A stretch of DNA of 64,000 nucleotides from Pyronema omphalodes (GCA_024516155.1 JAJJXM010000015.1:372001-436000), one strand, 5' to 3'; positions 1-13,745 are shown, numbered from the stretch's first letter. Translations and numbers: made by a program. Notes: generated by a model from the sequence alone, not told the origin.

Positions 1-3000
1 AATAGACGCCAAAGGATGGAAGGAGCATCCGATGTATCGGATGGTTATGCTGGTATGTAATGAACATCCGTAGATCATTGGGGCGTTAACGCCTGTCGAT
101 TCGCCCATCAAGGGTTGACAAGATGTATCATGTACGTCAAGTCCATCATCCATCGTCCGTCATTCATCAAGCGCTGTCAAGGTCCGCGAAGCTTGTAGTT
201 GTCCACCAATTTACCATAACCGCGTCAGCTGACTGTGGTGATGATCCTCTGGACTGGTTCTGTTGAGCGGGGTTAAACAGTTGTTGAATCGGTAGATATC
301 GCGGCAAAGAAGCGTGCTGCGTGTAAACGATAGTCCCCCGAAGAAACGGAGTGCTAGAGTTTCTAGTTGCCGTAGTATGTTTCTCTTCCCCGCAACTGCC
401 AGCCATTTCCCCACCGTGTTTATCCTGTAGATCCTCTTTAATCCCCCGAAGCCTGCAGCAACCAGCAATAAAACCCGACGCCTGCGAAGTTTGGTTCATC
501 TCGTATGTAGGTCTGGTTTCCATATTTCACCTCCCCTTTGTCCAAAACAAAACATCTCCGTCTTGGCTGGTTGAAGACCTCCGACTTGGCAAGCCATCTT
601 GGCCGGAATAAACAATTAAAGATTGGAATCGGCGTCGTTAAATAAAGTTTGAGTTGTGAATTCCAACGATCTGGACGGGAGCATTCCTTTTCTGTCCCAT
701 GCCAGCTTTTATATGTCTCAGATGGAAGCGCAGGCATGATGATGCTTGTAAATGACGGTAAGGATGCTGTGGTACGCAGTGCTTGGAAAGTCATGTATCT
801 CCGATGGCTTGCTTGTATGTTGTGGATGCGTGACCTCGTGAGTCGTGAAGGACGGAAAGCATGCAAAGTTAGGTCTAAAACTACCGGCCGTAGACGCGGA
901 TAGGAGCAGGAGGAGGAGGAGCAAGGCTCACACGAAGTCGGCCTTGCCCTTCTGCTGAACCTCGCAGGCGCAAATGCGTGACCATGGGGAGATGAAGCTT
1001 GGCCTAATTTGCTCTGGTAGATTTGTTGTCTCCCAGTTTCTGTTTTGGTGTTGCTCGTTTTTCTTTTGGTGGTCGGCGGTTTTTGCGGGTTTGGTGGCAG
1101 CTCGACGCTCGTGAACCCCTGGCCCAGCTGGCAGCTGCCATGCATGATGATGTTGATCCCGAGATATCACCTTTAGCTTTGTTAAAGCCCGAGATAGGGG
1201 AGTAACGCTTGTCGTTCCTAACTCATAGCCAGCGTCACGCCAAATCTTCATCCATCCCCGACAGGCTACAGCGCCAACACCGGTTTCTAGATCAGGGCCA
1301 TGATGTTGGTATCTAAAGCTACAGTTTAGAAACGGACTGCGTGGGATAGAGCCTATCTTGAGGCGTGGAATTATGTATGGCGTTTTTTAGAGGGTGCATC
1401 AAAGCTCGAGACGTTATGAAGCGAGTTGCGAAAAAGACGTGGGGAGCCAGCAGCTTGGGAGACAGCTTGGGACTTGCGAAGAAGGCACGGCGATGGCGTT
1501 TTTTTTTCTGGAGTTTGTAGCGTACATAAGTGTAGTTTGCAGCAGCTCGGTCGGTAATTTTCGCGAGTGGAATTGTGGAGGTGGTCGTGGATGTTTGGAT
1601 GCAGCTGGGAGAAAAGTCACGCAGAGAAGAAAGCAACTATCTCGTAACCATTACCTATCGCCAAGCTGCTGCTGCTGCTTCTGCTTGAAATTTTGCTCAT
1701 GTGTTGGAGCCTGCTTTCTCGGAGCATCCTCCATGCTCCATGCTCCATGCTCCATCCTGATTCCTTTCTCGGTTTACATTAACAAATACATAGCGGAATT
1801 GAGTAAAATTATGGCACAGGCTATCATTTACATACCACCACCATACAGCCACCGGTGACAATTAATGGCCAAAGACAAGGCAGGCAGGCAGGAAGGACGG
1901 AAGACACCATTACCACAACCCACCACGGGGCTCGCGATAAAGAAATTCCGAAGCCCCGATATACATAGCCAGGGAGGGAGAAGCCCCAGTGAGCCCGTTC
2001 CCTGGCATGCCAGATATCCGGTTATCTCGGGACGCAGGCACGGGAGAAGGTCTCATCATCAAACGCTCGTTCATACATATTTTATTGCCGTTTGTGCCGA
2101 CCGATACGGTGGTGCGGCATCTAAGCATTATTTCGCGCAATAACGCTTGCGAGGTCCTTTCCATCATCAAACTGTCCAAACCCGGGTAAGCGTTATATTT
2201 TTGAATGGAAAGGATGAACTTTCAACCCACCATAGCTAAACCAGTTACCATCATATCATAGAGCTTCTTTCCCTTTTTTAGCACAAAGTAATGACAACTC
2301 AACTCTAGACTTTCTTTGGAATAGTTAAAGAAAGATGGGATGGCTTCCACTGGTTCAACTTCTGGTGTGTAGCTAGAGCATCTTTAGTAACAACGCCAAA
2401 GCACCGGGGAGCAGACCGTAGCCGGTATGTCTCGCCTGTTGTGTAGCTCTTACGATAGCTCAACGCCATCACCACCGGACAAAAAATCACAGCAGGTCTA
2501 GTTAAGTAGTAAGTAGTAAGCCATCGTACTATGAGTTAGCTATAGACTAACCGTTGCTCTCACGCATGGCTAGTTTTACAAGTATGTAACGCCAACCAAC
2601 AACCAAAGGTCTAAAAAATCCGGAGATTCCGCGAGAGGCGGCTGGGTACAAAAAAAAAACCCCGCGCACGGCCTGTAGCTTCTGTACCTAAGTTTCTAAC
2701 CATACATTTTAGACCAACACCTATGTCTGGTTCTGAAACTAATTTTTCGATATGGCGAAACCTCGCGAAGAAATTTGAAAAAAAACCTTTGAAATCCCCA
2801 AGCCATATCTCGTCTTCGAATTACCATCTCGAAGACTCGAGCCGTATTTCTTGATAGCGGAATCCCGTCGCTATGTACATACAGACTACATATAATGCCG
2901 TTTGGTTTGGTTTGGTTTATTTGGTCTATATCTATTTTCAGGTAACAGATGGGGCGAATGGAGCATGGTCTGGAAGCAATTAGGAAGCACCTAAAACGGA

Positions 3001-3620
3001 TGGCGAATAAACGAGACGGGATGAGGCCGATGGAAGAGTCCATCGAAGAAACTGCAAAATCTTCAAGGTCCAGGGAAGCTTGAAAGAAACCCACCACGGT
3101 CCACCATACCCAGCCAAAAGTTCCGAAAGAAACATCCGACGGATGAAGTTAAGCTTGGAAAACTGCGGAGAACCCTCTAGCCTATGGAAGCACGGCATGT
3201 ACAGACTACAGTAACCAGTGGAAGATTCGAGGATTCGAAGCCTCAAAGAATGGAGGAAGGAAGGTCCGTATGTATCTACATAGCAAGCTGCGACGTATGT
3301 ATAGAATCTGGAATCTGAAATCCGGTATCTTGCTACGTAAAACAAAATATTTTCCATCTCAACATACACCTATGTAAGCCTCACTGAAATTTCCATCATC
3401 CATAACCCCCGAATCAACATATCAACATATCAGCACATCAACATCCAAACACCAAACACCAAGCAAGAAAATCAAATCCCGACATCATCCAAGGTCCATA
3501 GTCCATAGTCCATGAATACGACGGCAAGTTAGATCCGGTAACCGGCGGGGTTCATAATCATAAAACTATAGAACAATACACCCACCCCCCCTTCAAACAC
3601 GTTTCAATCATAATTTGTTA
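1..3620. other. intergenic, no gene recognised
   Basis: Several overlapping open frames occur on both strands but none has a recognisable domain, codon pattern or convincing splice structure. The stretch contains short homopolymers and small direct repeats (a GCTCCAT series near 1730-1755, GGTTT repeats near 2885-2915). I see no RNA gene. Confidence 0.5.
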
Positions 3621-3740
3621 CAGAGTTACAGTTGCGGTTGCGATTGCGGTTGCGGTTGCAGATGGGGTCGGTTTGGTGCGCTTGTGTGGTTGTGAGGAAT
3701 TTATGGGTTATTGGCTACTACCATGGGCGCTGCTTTATAT

Positions 3741-3812
3741 GGGGTTATGGTTATGGTTATGGTTATGGTTATGGTTATGGTTATGGATATGGGGTTATGG
3801 TTATGGTTATGG
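3741..3812. repeat. GGTTAT hexamer array
   Basis: About eleven GGTTAT units interrupted by one GGATAT and short G runs. It is not the TTAGGG motif of fungal telomeres, so I read it as an interstitial microsatellite. Confidence 0.9.
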
Positions 3813-6261
3813 AGATCGATATGGCAGCCTCAGAAAACATATCATCTTGATAAAGAACATATCATGGTCAGCCTTATATCCTAGGGTCCTTATCTTCCAT
3901 AACCCGTGTAGCCTATAACCCGTAGAACCCGTAAAACCCTTACAACCCGCTCGTAGCAGCAAAACAACGTAACATCATAACATCCTCCTACAATCTCGAA
4001 CTCCGTTGATACCATACAAAGAACCTAAGTAGAGAACTTTTACGTTACCTTACTCTACCAGGACCTCGGATACCTTCCGTGGATTCCTAGAAAGTAGAAT
4101 AGGGCTTAATCCTTGAGACTTGAGACTTGAGACTTGAGGCTTACAACGCCCTATAACCACGCCTTGTATGTACTGTACTGTACTGTACTGCAATTCCATA
4201 CCATGCCATACCATGCCATGCCATGCCATGCAATGCCATGCACTTCTTCGCTTATATCATGAGTTGTAACTTATGACGCTTTGGGGGGAGGGGGGGTTGT
4301 TCTTATTCCGTTTTTGTGTTTAAGGTTGAAATAACTGGATTGGGTGACGATTGAATTGGATTGGATTGGGGTATTGGAATTGTAATAATATTGGTAACTG
4401 GTTGTTACAGTTGTTAGTAGTTTTTAACGGATATTTTTGTTTTGAGCTTAGGGTTAAATATGTAAATATGTAAATGTGTAAATATGGAGATAGAGGTATT
4501 GATAAAATATATATTGATTACAATTTACCGACTCCTGGGATTGATGGTTATTCATCGATGGATTAATATATTGGTATTGTAGTCTCGTAGTGGCTGTGGG
4601 AAATATAAATATTCATATCCGGCGTACCAGTATCGGTCATCCTACTTACTGTACCTATTATTTTTGAGGTCGTGATTCATTTTCCCTTATTTTATCAAAG
4701 TATATGTCAAAATAAACCTGCCGTACACATTTATACTGACTACTGTACCATGTCATAACCTTACGGTTGGGAACGTTTAAGAATCAATCAATCAATCAAT
4801 CAATACTGACTACTGTACCGAATCGTGGATTCTTCTTCATATGAAAATTAATGACATCTGTTGAGCACTAGCTAGTAGCTATCGGTTATCAGTTATCAGA
4901 TATACAGATTTCATGGAGATTATATATACACCGTACTATATAATCATCAACCCTATCCCCATCGATATCTTTAGAGACACTGTAGTTTTTCGTATAGTAT
5001 TTTTCTCAATTTCGGAAATCATGATAGCTGATTCTAGATAGATGATTGGTCTGGGGCCCATAGGAATTGCAGAATGGTGATTAGAGATTACTGATTAGGG
5101 ATTAGAGATTGCAGATTACAGATTGCAGATTAGAGATTGGAAACTGGAGGCTTCATATTGATCTTGATATTGGAATTTTGTGCTGATATTGGTATTGGTT
5201 TATAGTATGTAGAATGGTGAGTCATATCATAGTCATATCATATCATAGCCATAGCCATACTACATACTATATACTACATACAACTATAGTAGAGTCATGA
5301 TTGCTAAGAAAGAGCTCTTCACTTCGAAAATTAGGTGAGGCAATGACGTGAGGTAATGAGGTAATGAGGCAATGAGGTAATGAAGAATATATAACTTACC
5401 TACCTACATCCTACATCCTACATTACTATATACAGGTAGATAAGCTCTTTATCTATCAAACGTACCATTTATTTTTTCTGCTTGATGTTTTACTTGATAT
5501 TCCGTTTGATATTCCGTTTTATTCCGCAGGGGGCGAGAGGGGGCGTTGTTTTGAATCTTTAATATTTAATATTTAATATTTAATACCAATGCAGAGAGAA
5601 GTCATTATAAAAACTCACAGGGCTTTCTCTTCTACTTCTGGTGCTGGGATGGGAACTTTTGCTTTTTGATTTCTGTGATTCGTACATAGGCGGCTCTGTT
5701 TCGTTTCGCTTTTCTTTGCTTCGCTTCATCTAATCGTCCAGAGCACGGGTATCGATATCGATAATGATGAAAACCATGATGATAACAAGTTACAACCATG
5801 ATGATATAACTCCGACTTTCCCCTTCGGTTTTAAATTTCGTTATCTTCGGTTTTGAATTTCATTACCTTCAACCCTCGACCTTTCGTCATGAGGCCTTTC
5901 GTCATGAAGCCGTGAAGCTATATGCGTTATGCGTTACTGGTTGTAGGTTGTAGGTTTATGTGTTATGCGTTGTTGGTTTATGTGTTGGGAATTTATTTCA
6001 TGAGGGGTTATTGGCAACTTTGTCAACTTCTACTAACTTTGTCAACTTCTACCAACTTCTACCAACTCTGTCAACTTCCATCAACTTCTACCGACTACCG
6101 ACTATATTGTTGACGTTACCGATGCTACCGACTATCGACATTGCCGACGTTGTCAAGTATCAATAAGATTTGGTTGTATGTTTAGCCCTATTGTAACTTA
6201 GGGCCCTTACACCGCACCGCACCGCACCGCATTGGATCTTTGGAAATAATGTACGGTAACC

Positions 6262-6436
6262 CAGCAGCAGCAGCAGCAGTAACAGTAATAGTAACAGCAG
6301 TAACATTAACAGTAACAGCAGTAATAGCAGTAACAGCAGTAATAGCTGTAGCAGCAGTAACAGTAACAGTAACAGCAGCAGTAACAGCAGTAACAGTAAC
6401 AGCAGCAGTAACAGCAGCAGCAGCAGCAGCAGTCAC
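6262..6436. repeat. CAG/TAA-type trinucleotide repeat
   Basis: Imperfect trinucleotide array mixing CAG, TAA, TAG and ACA triplets. The long frames on both strands (Val/Thr/Ala-rich) are repeat artefacts. Confidence 0.9.
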
Positions 6437-6597
6437 TAGTCACTCAGCAGTAACAGTCACCAATAACCGATGAACAAAGAAACAAAGGATCCGAGGAACA
6501 TAGAAATTTCCAGTATCATATGCTGTCGCTTCATCTTCTCGGTTCTCGGTTTATCTTCACGCTTCTCGTTTCTCGATTCTCGGTTCTCGGTTTATCT

Positions 6598-6826
6598 TCA
6601 AGATACCAGATACCAAAACCAACCACCAAGAACCAGACACAAGATACCAGACATAAGATACCAGATACCAAAACCAACCACCAACCACCAAGAAACAATA
6701 ACCAACCACCAAGAAACAATAACCAACCACAAGAACCAAGACACAAGATACAGTACCAGAACCAAGATACCAGAACCAAGATACCAGAACCAAGATACAG
6801 AACCAAGATACAGAACCAGAACCAAG
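6598..6826. repeat. imperfect ACCAAGATACC-type repeat tract
   Basis: Degenerate short units (AGATACCA, AACCAACC, AGAAACAAT) repeated over roughly 230 bp of A/C-rich top strand. Confidence 0.8.
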
Positions 6827-7233
6827 AAATATGTGTTGTGGGGGAGTTGTTAAAACACCCCCCCCCCCCCCGCCCTCCCCCGCGCCTTCTAGAAGCCTCC
6901 AGACTCTAGACTCTAGAGATTTTGTATGGTATGTATATCGATCCGGATAATTTGGGAAATAGAGATAGGAATGGAAATGGATGTACGGTTGTAGACAGAT
7001 GTATCCGGGTATTGTATTTTATGGTTGTAGATGCTGCCTTTTTTTTTGTGGCATTGCTTGTGCGGCACTGTTTTGTCTTATCATATCGCATGAATTATGG
7101 ATGATGGATGCGTATGAATTATGGATGGATAGACAAATGTACAAACGGACGAATCAAAAGCAGTTTCCATTTCACGATGGGGGAAGAACCGAATATATTG
7201 GATCTTGAAGATCTTGAAGATCTTGGAAATCTT

Positions 7234-7235
<2 letters not shown>

Positions 7236-7265
<30 letters not shown>

Positions 7266-7348
7266 CCCTCTCCAAATAGAATGCAGAAACGGTAAAGTAC
7301 CTCCTATTTAGTTCTAGATCTTTTATGAAGAAGGATGGGATGGGATTT

Positions 7349-7381
<33 letters not shown>
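7236..7381. repeat. two 30-nt poly-T tracts
   Basis: Runs of 30 T at 7236-7265 and 30 T at 7352-7381, separated by 86 bp. There is no adjacent retroelement open frame, so these are simple homopolymers as far as the sequence shows. Confidence 0.9.
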
Positions 7382-7383
<2 letters not shown>

Positions 7384-8999
7384 CTAATAACTATTAGGGT
7401 AATTGGAACTATTGAGAGGCAGTCACGTTTATGTACATGGTTATGGAGTTGGAGCTATACATAACAGTTCAGGAGTCCGGGAGTCCAGGAGTCCAGCAGC
7501 ATCAGACACCATGACCTAACGTTGCTCTTTTAGATCTAAATTTCTCTTTCGTTGGTTCGTAGCTTCTCAGTGGCCTTTGCCTTCAAAGACCGCGGACCTT
7601 TAGATTGGCGCGTCTTTGGCAGCCTGTAACAGCCTGTAGCAGCCTGTAGCAGCCTTCAGCAGCAGCAAGGCCCATCGTCATCGCTTGTATCAGGGACCCT
7701 CACGATTTCCAGGGAATCCATGTCAGGGCCACCCCCCCCCCCCCCTTCCTTCTCCCCTCCATCCCATCCCCTCACCACCCCACCCCACCCTCCCTCCCTC
7801 GCCAGCGTCGACGAAAAAAAAGGCGGAGGTGGAAGTGTAAACGGGTCTTGGCGTTTTTCTTTTCTTGCCCTGGGCAAGTCGCTGGTGCTGATGATACCTG
7901 CGAGATCTTGAGGTTTGGGGTTGAGAACTTTGAATTCCCTCGGTTGTGTTTTTTTCGGGAACTTGTTCATCTTGATGTTTTACGGATGATTACTTTTGCC
8001 TCAAGTCTCAAGCCTCAAGGCTGATACAGTATGATAATTGATTTCGTCCTCGCTAAATGAATATGCTGGAATGGTATTGGATAAGCATATTATGGGGTAC
8101 CCGTATGCCATACATACATATACGCAACACAACAGTTTGCCGTTGCATGCGGAGGAAGGTAGGATGAAAAAAAAGGCGTCGGATGGGGACTTGAAGCGAC
8201 ATGCAAGAAAGTGTCTGTCTGTACATTTTTTGTCTCTGACGTGCATACACACATCCAGTACCAGTAACCAGCATCCAGCATCCAGCATCCAGCAACCACA
8301 ACCAGCATCCAGCAACCACTTTCCACCTTCCACCTCCCACCATCCACCATCCAGTTCCCATCCATCCATCCATCCATCCATCCAGTTGCCCTTTGAAGTC
8401 ATGCAGGTATCCATGCTGGGACGCAGTCTTCTAATTTATTCCAAATTGAAATCCAAAATGTCAGATAGGGTTATTTAGAACTTTAGAAGTGAGCATGACT
8501 ATTCTATCGGAAATTGTAATCATTTTGTCCCCAATTTTCCCACTGTGCTTTTTGCACCAGCAAGCCAGCTCGTTCGTAATTGCCCATTCTTTTTTTTGCA
8601 CCAGCAGTTCGTAATTACCCATTTTAATTGGTGCCCATCATGCTCTCCTACAGGTACCAACTACGATACCTCTCTATGTAGTGTACAACCAAACTCCCTC
8701 TCCCCCTCTCCCTCTCCTCTCCTCTCCCCGTATTAGAACATAGCAGCTAGCAAGCGCTACAATTCCCGTGCCCCACCTCGCCCTGCTTCCCCCAAGAAGT
8801 CCCCGGATAGGAAGGATGCCAGCAAGAGATATCCCACGCCATCCGCGGCCCAATCGTGCACAGAGCACCCGCGCGCTAGACGGAGAAAGTTAGAAATCGT
8901 CATTTTGAAGAAAGCCCGTTGGATAAACCCTTCTCTCCACGCACCGGAACCGAACCCTGATTGATGTCGAAATTACTACTCCACAAAGAACCCACCTGT

Positions 9000-10063
9000 T
9001 AATTATTACCGTTATTCACTGTTCAGCGTAGGTCTATTACCCAGCCCTCCTGTCGTCCTGTTCTCCTCTCGTCTTATTCTCCTGTCCTCTCCTCCTGTAC
9101 TGCCCTCCTGCCTGTCCTCATCCTGTCCTCATCCTGTCCTCACCCTGTACTCCTCCTGTCCATCCCTTCCTGTCCCACCGCATCAGAAAGGCGAGACGCT
9201 GACCACGCTTTGTCCCAGACTTGTCCCAGTTTCTTACTGTTTCTCAGACTAGATCTGAAATTTGTCCCGTCAGCAAGAGCCAGACAGAGCCTGAGCCAGG
9301 ACCAAAAGAGCCCAGAGCCAGAGCCTTCCTTCCTGTCTTCGCCCACCTCCCACCACCCATCACCACCCACCCTCCCACACACACACCCACCTCCAAATCC
9401 AATTTCAACACCTATTCCTATATCAGTCTAGCGTCTGAAATAGCTTCTTCCACCCCCCAAAAAACACTAATCCCATTCAGTATCGCCGCTGCCGCTATAC
9501 GCTGTTCCTCTTAGCACGCCTGTTTCCCCTCCCCCATCCACTCCCAAGCATCATCATCTTGCTGCTCCTGGTCGCTACGCTGCTAACTCATCAACCTCCA
9601 CACCCTCATCCTCTCCCACCATCCGATTCGAGCCTTCTTCTTCTTCTACTCGCCTTTGCCCTCCTCTCCGCTTCCTTTTCTCTTCTTTTTTCTGTATCAC
9701 TGCCGCGGTCGTCTGGTTGGATATTCGACAATCCTGAACCCCATCCCCGGATTTCCAACACACACCCGACCGACCCGTGCAACCTTATAATAATTATTAA
9801 ACACCTTCGCCACGCCGAACACCACCGTCTGTGTTTCCGGCCCTCCAATATAATATTCGCCTTCCGCTCCGCCCGGTTTTTTCTGGAAACCTTACTTTAT
9901 CGTATGGCATACTGTGGACCAACAACTGTCAACTTATTTCTACATATATCCACCGAGCCCTCGCACGCCGTTCCGTAATATTTTAGACTCTATCAACAAA
10001 GTACCTTGTGGGACTCAACTCTAGTACCCGATAGAACATCGATAAACCAATAAAGGATTCTTA
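9000..10063 (+). promoter_or_regulatory. pyrimidine-rich promoter and leader of the HAL-type kinase gene
   Basis: Roughly 1 kb of C/T-rich top strand (CCTGTCCTC-type repeats at 9050-9160, CCACC repeats at 9350-9400) runs into the kinase start codon, a base bias typical of filamentous fungal promoters. A short upstream frame at 9904-9978 (24 residues) lies just 5' of the main start and could act as a uORF if transcribed. The transcription start cannot be placed from sequence alone. Confidence 0.5.
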
Positions 10064-12043
10064 ATGAATACCCCGCCGCAGTACTACGACTCCGCTTCGA
10101 CCTGTTCCAGCTCCATTTCTGAGTCGATGCCTATGACCCCCGAGTCGTTACCAGAACCTAATACACACATCTTCGTTCCGCCACTAAATCCTCCTCTTAC
10201 CCAATCGTATTTTCACGGAATGGAGGGACCTATCGACCACACCCATTTCAGGGACAACTACACAATGGGTGCTCTCGATTTGGAGTTGGATTGCCGCGAG
10301 TGCCCTACTGTCTTGGAGGAAGACGAGGACGAGACGTCCAGCGAAATGCACGAACCAGTCACTCCTACTAGCGATGTCCACGACTCTGTCGGTATTCACT
10401 CTAGTTTTGAATTCCCCGCGCCGCCGATTAACACAATTCCCGCTACCACCATGGGAAAAAAAATCGCTGCGGGTAATGCCCCCGTCACGATTGATCGTTC
10501 GAAACTAAGAAGAAGAGCTACGGAAAAGGTTTCTGCCATACTACACAGGGTCGGCTCTCACAGGTCGGATAACTTGGAGTCTGGCTCTCCCCCGAAGCAC
10601 TCCTTCGGCGCTCTTTTCCGCCGTAAATCCAGCAACCACATTGAGGACCACACACCTGGCGTATCGGCCTCACCTACATCTTCGCTAGAAGCTGGACACA
10701 GTGTTTCAAGACCTTCCTCTCTTGAGGGAAAGAAGAAGCGCCCGTTCGTTTTTAGCCGCAAGAACAGATCGAATAGTGTTAGCGAAATCAAGAACATGAC
10801 TGGACATACCGGTATTACCCACCCTGCGGTTGCCGGCGTCGGAACAAAGTCAAGGCGTATGAGCGTTGGCCTTCCCAAGATGGACGTTCCGGTCATTCCT
10901 TTGAGCAGCAAATACCAGGGGGCCAGTCATATTCCTGGAAAAACTTCGAAATGTGGAGAGGGAGTGTCTGCTATTGTCAAGGTTATGCGCAGAATTGACG
11001 GACCTCGTCACGACTTGTACGCTGTTAAGGAGTTCCGCAAACGCAGCCAAAACGAGACCGTCGAGGAGTACAACGAGAAGGTCAACAGCGAATTCTGCAT
11101 CTCGAAATCCTTCACCCACCCCAACATTGTCACTACCGAGGACCTTTGCCTTAACGGAAAGCGATGGTGCCAGGTTATGGAGTACTGCTCCGGAGGTGAC
11201 TTGTTTGGTCTTATTCAGAAGGATTTCATGCAGGAGTCCGAGAAGAACTGCTGTTTCAAGCAGCTCGTTCGTGGTGTCGCTTACTTGCACGACCACGGTA
11301 TCGCTCACCGCGATCTTAAGCCTGAGAACTTGCTCATCACTGCCGATGGTCACCTTAAGATTACGGACTTTGGTGTCTCTGAAGTCTTTGCTGGAAAGCA
11401 CCCTGGTATGGCGGATATTAAGTGCGGTGTTGACATGACTGAGATTCGTCTCAGCAAGCCTGGAGTTGTTGGAAGTGCACCCTACATCGCTCCTGAGGTG
11501 CAGCGCAAGACTGGTTAGTTGGATCTCTGATTTCTCTCTTGCTAAATTCTAACATAACCAGCAGGTCCTTACGACGCTCGCAAACTCGACGTCTGGTCCT
11601 GTGCCATGATCTACATGTGCATTTTCTTCGGTGGACCTCTCTGGTATTCCACCGAGAGCACTTCCGAGCACTTCAACAGGTACATTCAGTGCTTCAAGAA
11701 ATGGGAGGAGCTTTACCCCAACGCCGATATGAAGAAAGACAACTCCTACCCCCGCCACCCTATCTTCTCCCAGCTTAAGCCGTCAGTCATGAAGCTCATG
11801 TACCGTATGATGCACATTGACCCCGAAAAGCGCATTACTATCCAAGAGACTATTGAGGATCCTTGGGTCAAGGGAATTGAAGTTTGCAATGTCGACGATG
11901 GAAGACCTTGCACTTCGTCTGGTAGTATCGATGCTGGTTGCAAGGAGGTTTCTAAGCAAGTTGCCAAGGCTGGCGTTCACAGACTTCACCACCACTTGCC
12001 TACTGCCGAGCTTCCCAAGCTTGCTGGAAAGGCTTACGAGTAA
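10064..12043 (+). CDS. Ser/Thr protein kinase, HAL4/SAT4 (NPR/HAL5) subfamily
   Basis: Two exons, 10064-11513 and 11565-12043, encode 642 residues. The first ~275 residues are low-complexity and Ser/Pro-rich with basic patches, typical of the regulatory N-terminus of fungal NPR/HAL kinases, which control K+ and nutrient transporters at the plasma membrane. The kinase domain follows: a degenerate glycine loop near 293-303, the ATP-anchoring Lys in AVKEF (K322), HRDLKPEN (415-422), DFG (435-437) and APE (476-478). All catalytic residues are present. A segment between DFG and APE (GVDMTEIRLSKPGVVGS) is the long activation-loop form of this subfamily. The intron (GTTAGT donor, CTAAC branch) ends in a CAGCAG tandem acceptor at 11561/11564. 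I chose the 11564 acceptor because it restores K-T-G-P-Y-D-A-R. Exact orthology among Hal4, Hal5 and Hrk1 is not settled. Confidence 0.93.
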
Positions 12044-12823
12044 CTACAAGTGCAACGTAGTAGTCTCTAATTTTCTGATATTTTTCAATTTTGTTTGAAA
12101 TTTTTCGAAGACTTTTTAAGATTTCGTTTTAGCTTCATGTGTTTACAGTAGGGTCCTTTTTTCTATACTTTTTTCCCTTAACTCTATTTTACTTCCTTTC
12201 GTTGTTTACTTTGTGTATAAGGATGGCTTTTTTTTTCTTTATTTTTTTCCTTCTTTCCTTATCGTATCTTCTTTCTTTTGTAATGGGTATCAGAGGGGGC
12301 GTTAGATGGCGTTGATTTTTATTGCTTGCTATGTTTCTTTGTTCTTGAGGGACTCGCGAAGTTTTTTTTTTCGTGTTTTTGTGCAATCGATAGGGGTATG
12401 GTAAGGGCTGGGCTTTTGTGTATATTTTTTTTTTATCGAGACTGTGGAAAGAAAGGGCTATCTAGTATAGTATCAAGGAAGGGCAATGGAGATGGATGAG
12501 ATGTGGCATGGGCATTTTGGTATGTGGAGATCAATGATGGGGATAAAGGTGGAAAGGGGGAAGGGGGATGCATAGCGCAGATTCATGGAGGAGATGGATC
12601 TGTCGGATGGATAATTATGGAAAAGGAAACCGATGGCTAGCTAAAGGATTCGAGTACATAGATGGATTGGAATATGGAAGATTTGGAACAAAAATCTTGC
12701 TCGTTGATATATGCATGCTATGCTATTCGTGATTCTTTTTTTTCTTGCTGGTCTGCCTGGCGCGTTGGCGCGTTGGAGTCTTGGATGTTGAGGTTGGATG
12801 TAGGATACATACTGATACCTCCC
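12044..12823. other. 3' region of the kinase gene and spacer
   Basis: T-rich DNA directly after the kinase stop fits a 3' UTR and poly(A) region. The rest (GGATGGA-type G/A-rich top strand) shows no gene. Confidence 0.5.
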
Positions 12824-12902
12824 GGGGGCGGGGGGGGGGGGGGGGGGGGGGGAAGGGGGAGGGGAGGAGCAGGAGAGGGGAGGGGAGTGGGGGAGGGGGG
12901 TT
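12824..12902. repeat. poly-G/G-rich tract
   Basis: A nearly unbroken run of G (about 12830-12852) followed by GGGGA/GGGGT blocks. It has many G-quadruplex-capable G runs on the plus strand. Confidence 0.85.
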
Positions 12903-13192
12903 TGATATCGTATGCTGGCGATTTTTAATAGAGATTAAAAGAATTTCCTTTTTGAAATTTGGATTTGGAAATTGTTTTTTCTTGCCTTTCCTTGCCTGCA
13001 CAAGAAGAGCGAATATGTATGGAATACTGTACTAAAGTCAGTCAGCCTTACCGGTACTTACGGCATTGAGGGTACTTACGGAATCGACGGAATCGACGGC
13101 ATCGAAGGCATGGTGTCGGTGTCGGTGTCGGTGTCGGTTTCGGTTATCTGCGAAAGGTTACGGATGGAACGGCATTTTGGGGTTTTGGGGTT

Positions 13193-13364
13193 TGGGGGTG
13201 CGGCTGGGGGGGGGTGCGGGGGGGTTGCGGGGGGGTTGCGGGGGGGTTGCGGGGGGGTTGCGGGGGGGGGGGGGGGGGTTGCGGGTGCTTGGGGGGGGGA
13301 TGGGGGGGATGGGGGGGGATGGGGGGGATGGGGGGGATGGGGGGGATGGGGGAGGGGGGGAGGG
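13193..13364. repeat. GGGGGGTTGC and GGGGGGAT minisatellites
   Basis: Two adjacent G-rich arrays: first units of 6-7 G plus TTGC, then 6-8 G plus AT. All G runs are on the plus strand, giving dozens of possible G-quadruplex combinations. Glycine-rich open frames here are artefacts. Confidence 0.9.
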
Positions 13365-13429
13365 CGATGGTGGAATATGGAATAGTTACTGATGGTTACA
13401 GATGGTTACAGTGTAGTTGGTGGTTATTA

Positions 13430-13745
13430 CATCGATATATAAAGATATAAAGATATGAAGAGAGATATGAAGAGACATATGAAGAGACATATGAAGAGAC
13501 ATATAAAGATATTGACATATAAAGATATGAAGGTATAAAGATATAAAGATATAAAGATATGAAGATATTGACATGTAAGGATATTGACATATGAAGATAT
13601 CGACATATCAAGATATAAAGATATTGACATATCGACATATGAAGATATCGATATATCGATATATAGATATCGACATATCAAGATATCGATATATAGATAT
13701 CGATATCGACATGTAAGGATATGAAGGTATCGACATATATAGATA
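13430..13745. repeat. AT-rich GATAT/ATATC palindromic repeat tract
   Basis: Repeated AAAGATAT, GACATAT and GATATCGATAT units over about 315 bp, many of them self-complementary, so the tract could extrude hairpins or cruciforms. Confidence 0.85.

Larger units (their letters stand above)
3621..8999. other. simple-repeat-rich intergenic region
   Basis: No supported gene. The region is a patchwork of short tandem repeats: GGTTAT hexamers (3741-3812), TGTAC and CCATG series (4165-4250), ATTAG/ATTGCAG series (about 5090-5140), CAG/TAA trinucleotides (6262-6436), ACCAAGATACC-type units (6598-6826), two 30-nt T runs and a C run at 7728-7745. The open frames here are by-products of the repeats. Confidence 0.6.

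Noticed and set aside
438..1145. 235-codon minus-strand open frame near the window start
   Set aside because: No domain, biased Ser/Arg/Pro content, and overlapping frames on both strands of similar quality.
3741..3812. GGTTAT repeats as an interstitial telomere
   Set aside because: The unit is not the TTAGGG of ascomycete telomeres and contains irregular spacers.
7236..7381. Poly-T runs as retroposon tails
   Set aside because: No open frame, target duplication or element body next to either run.
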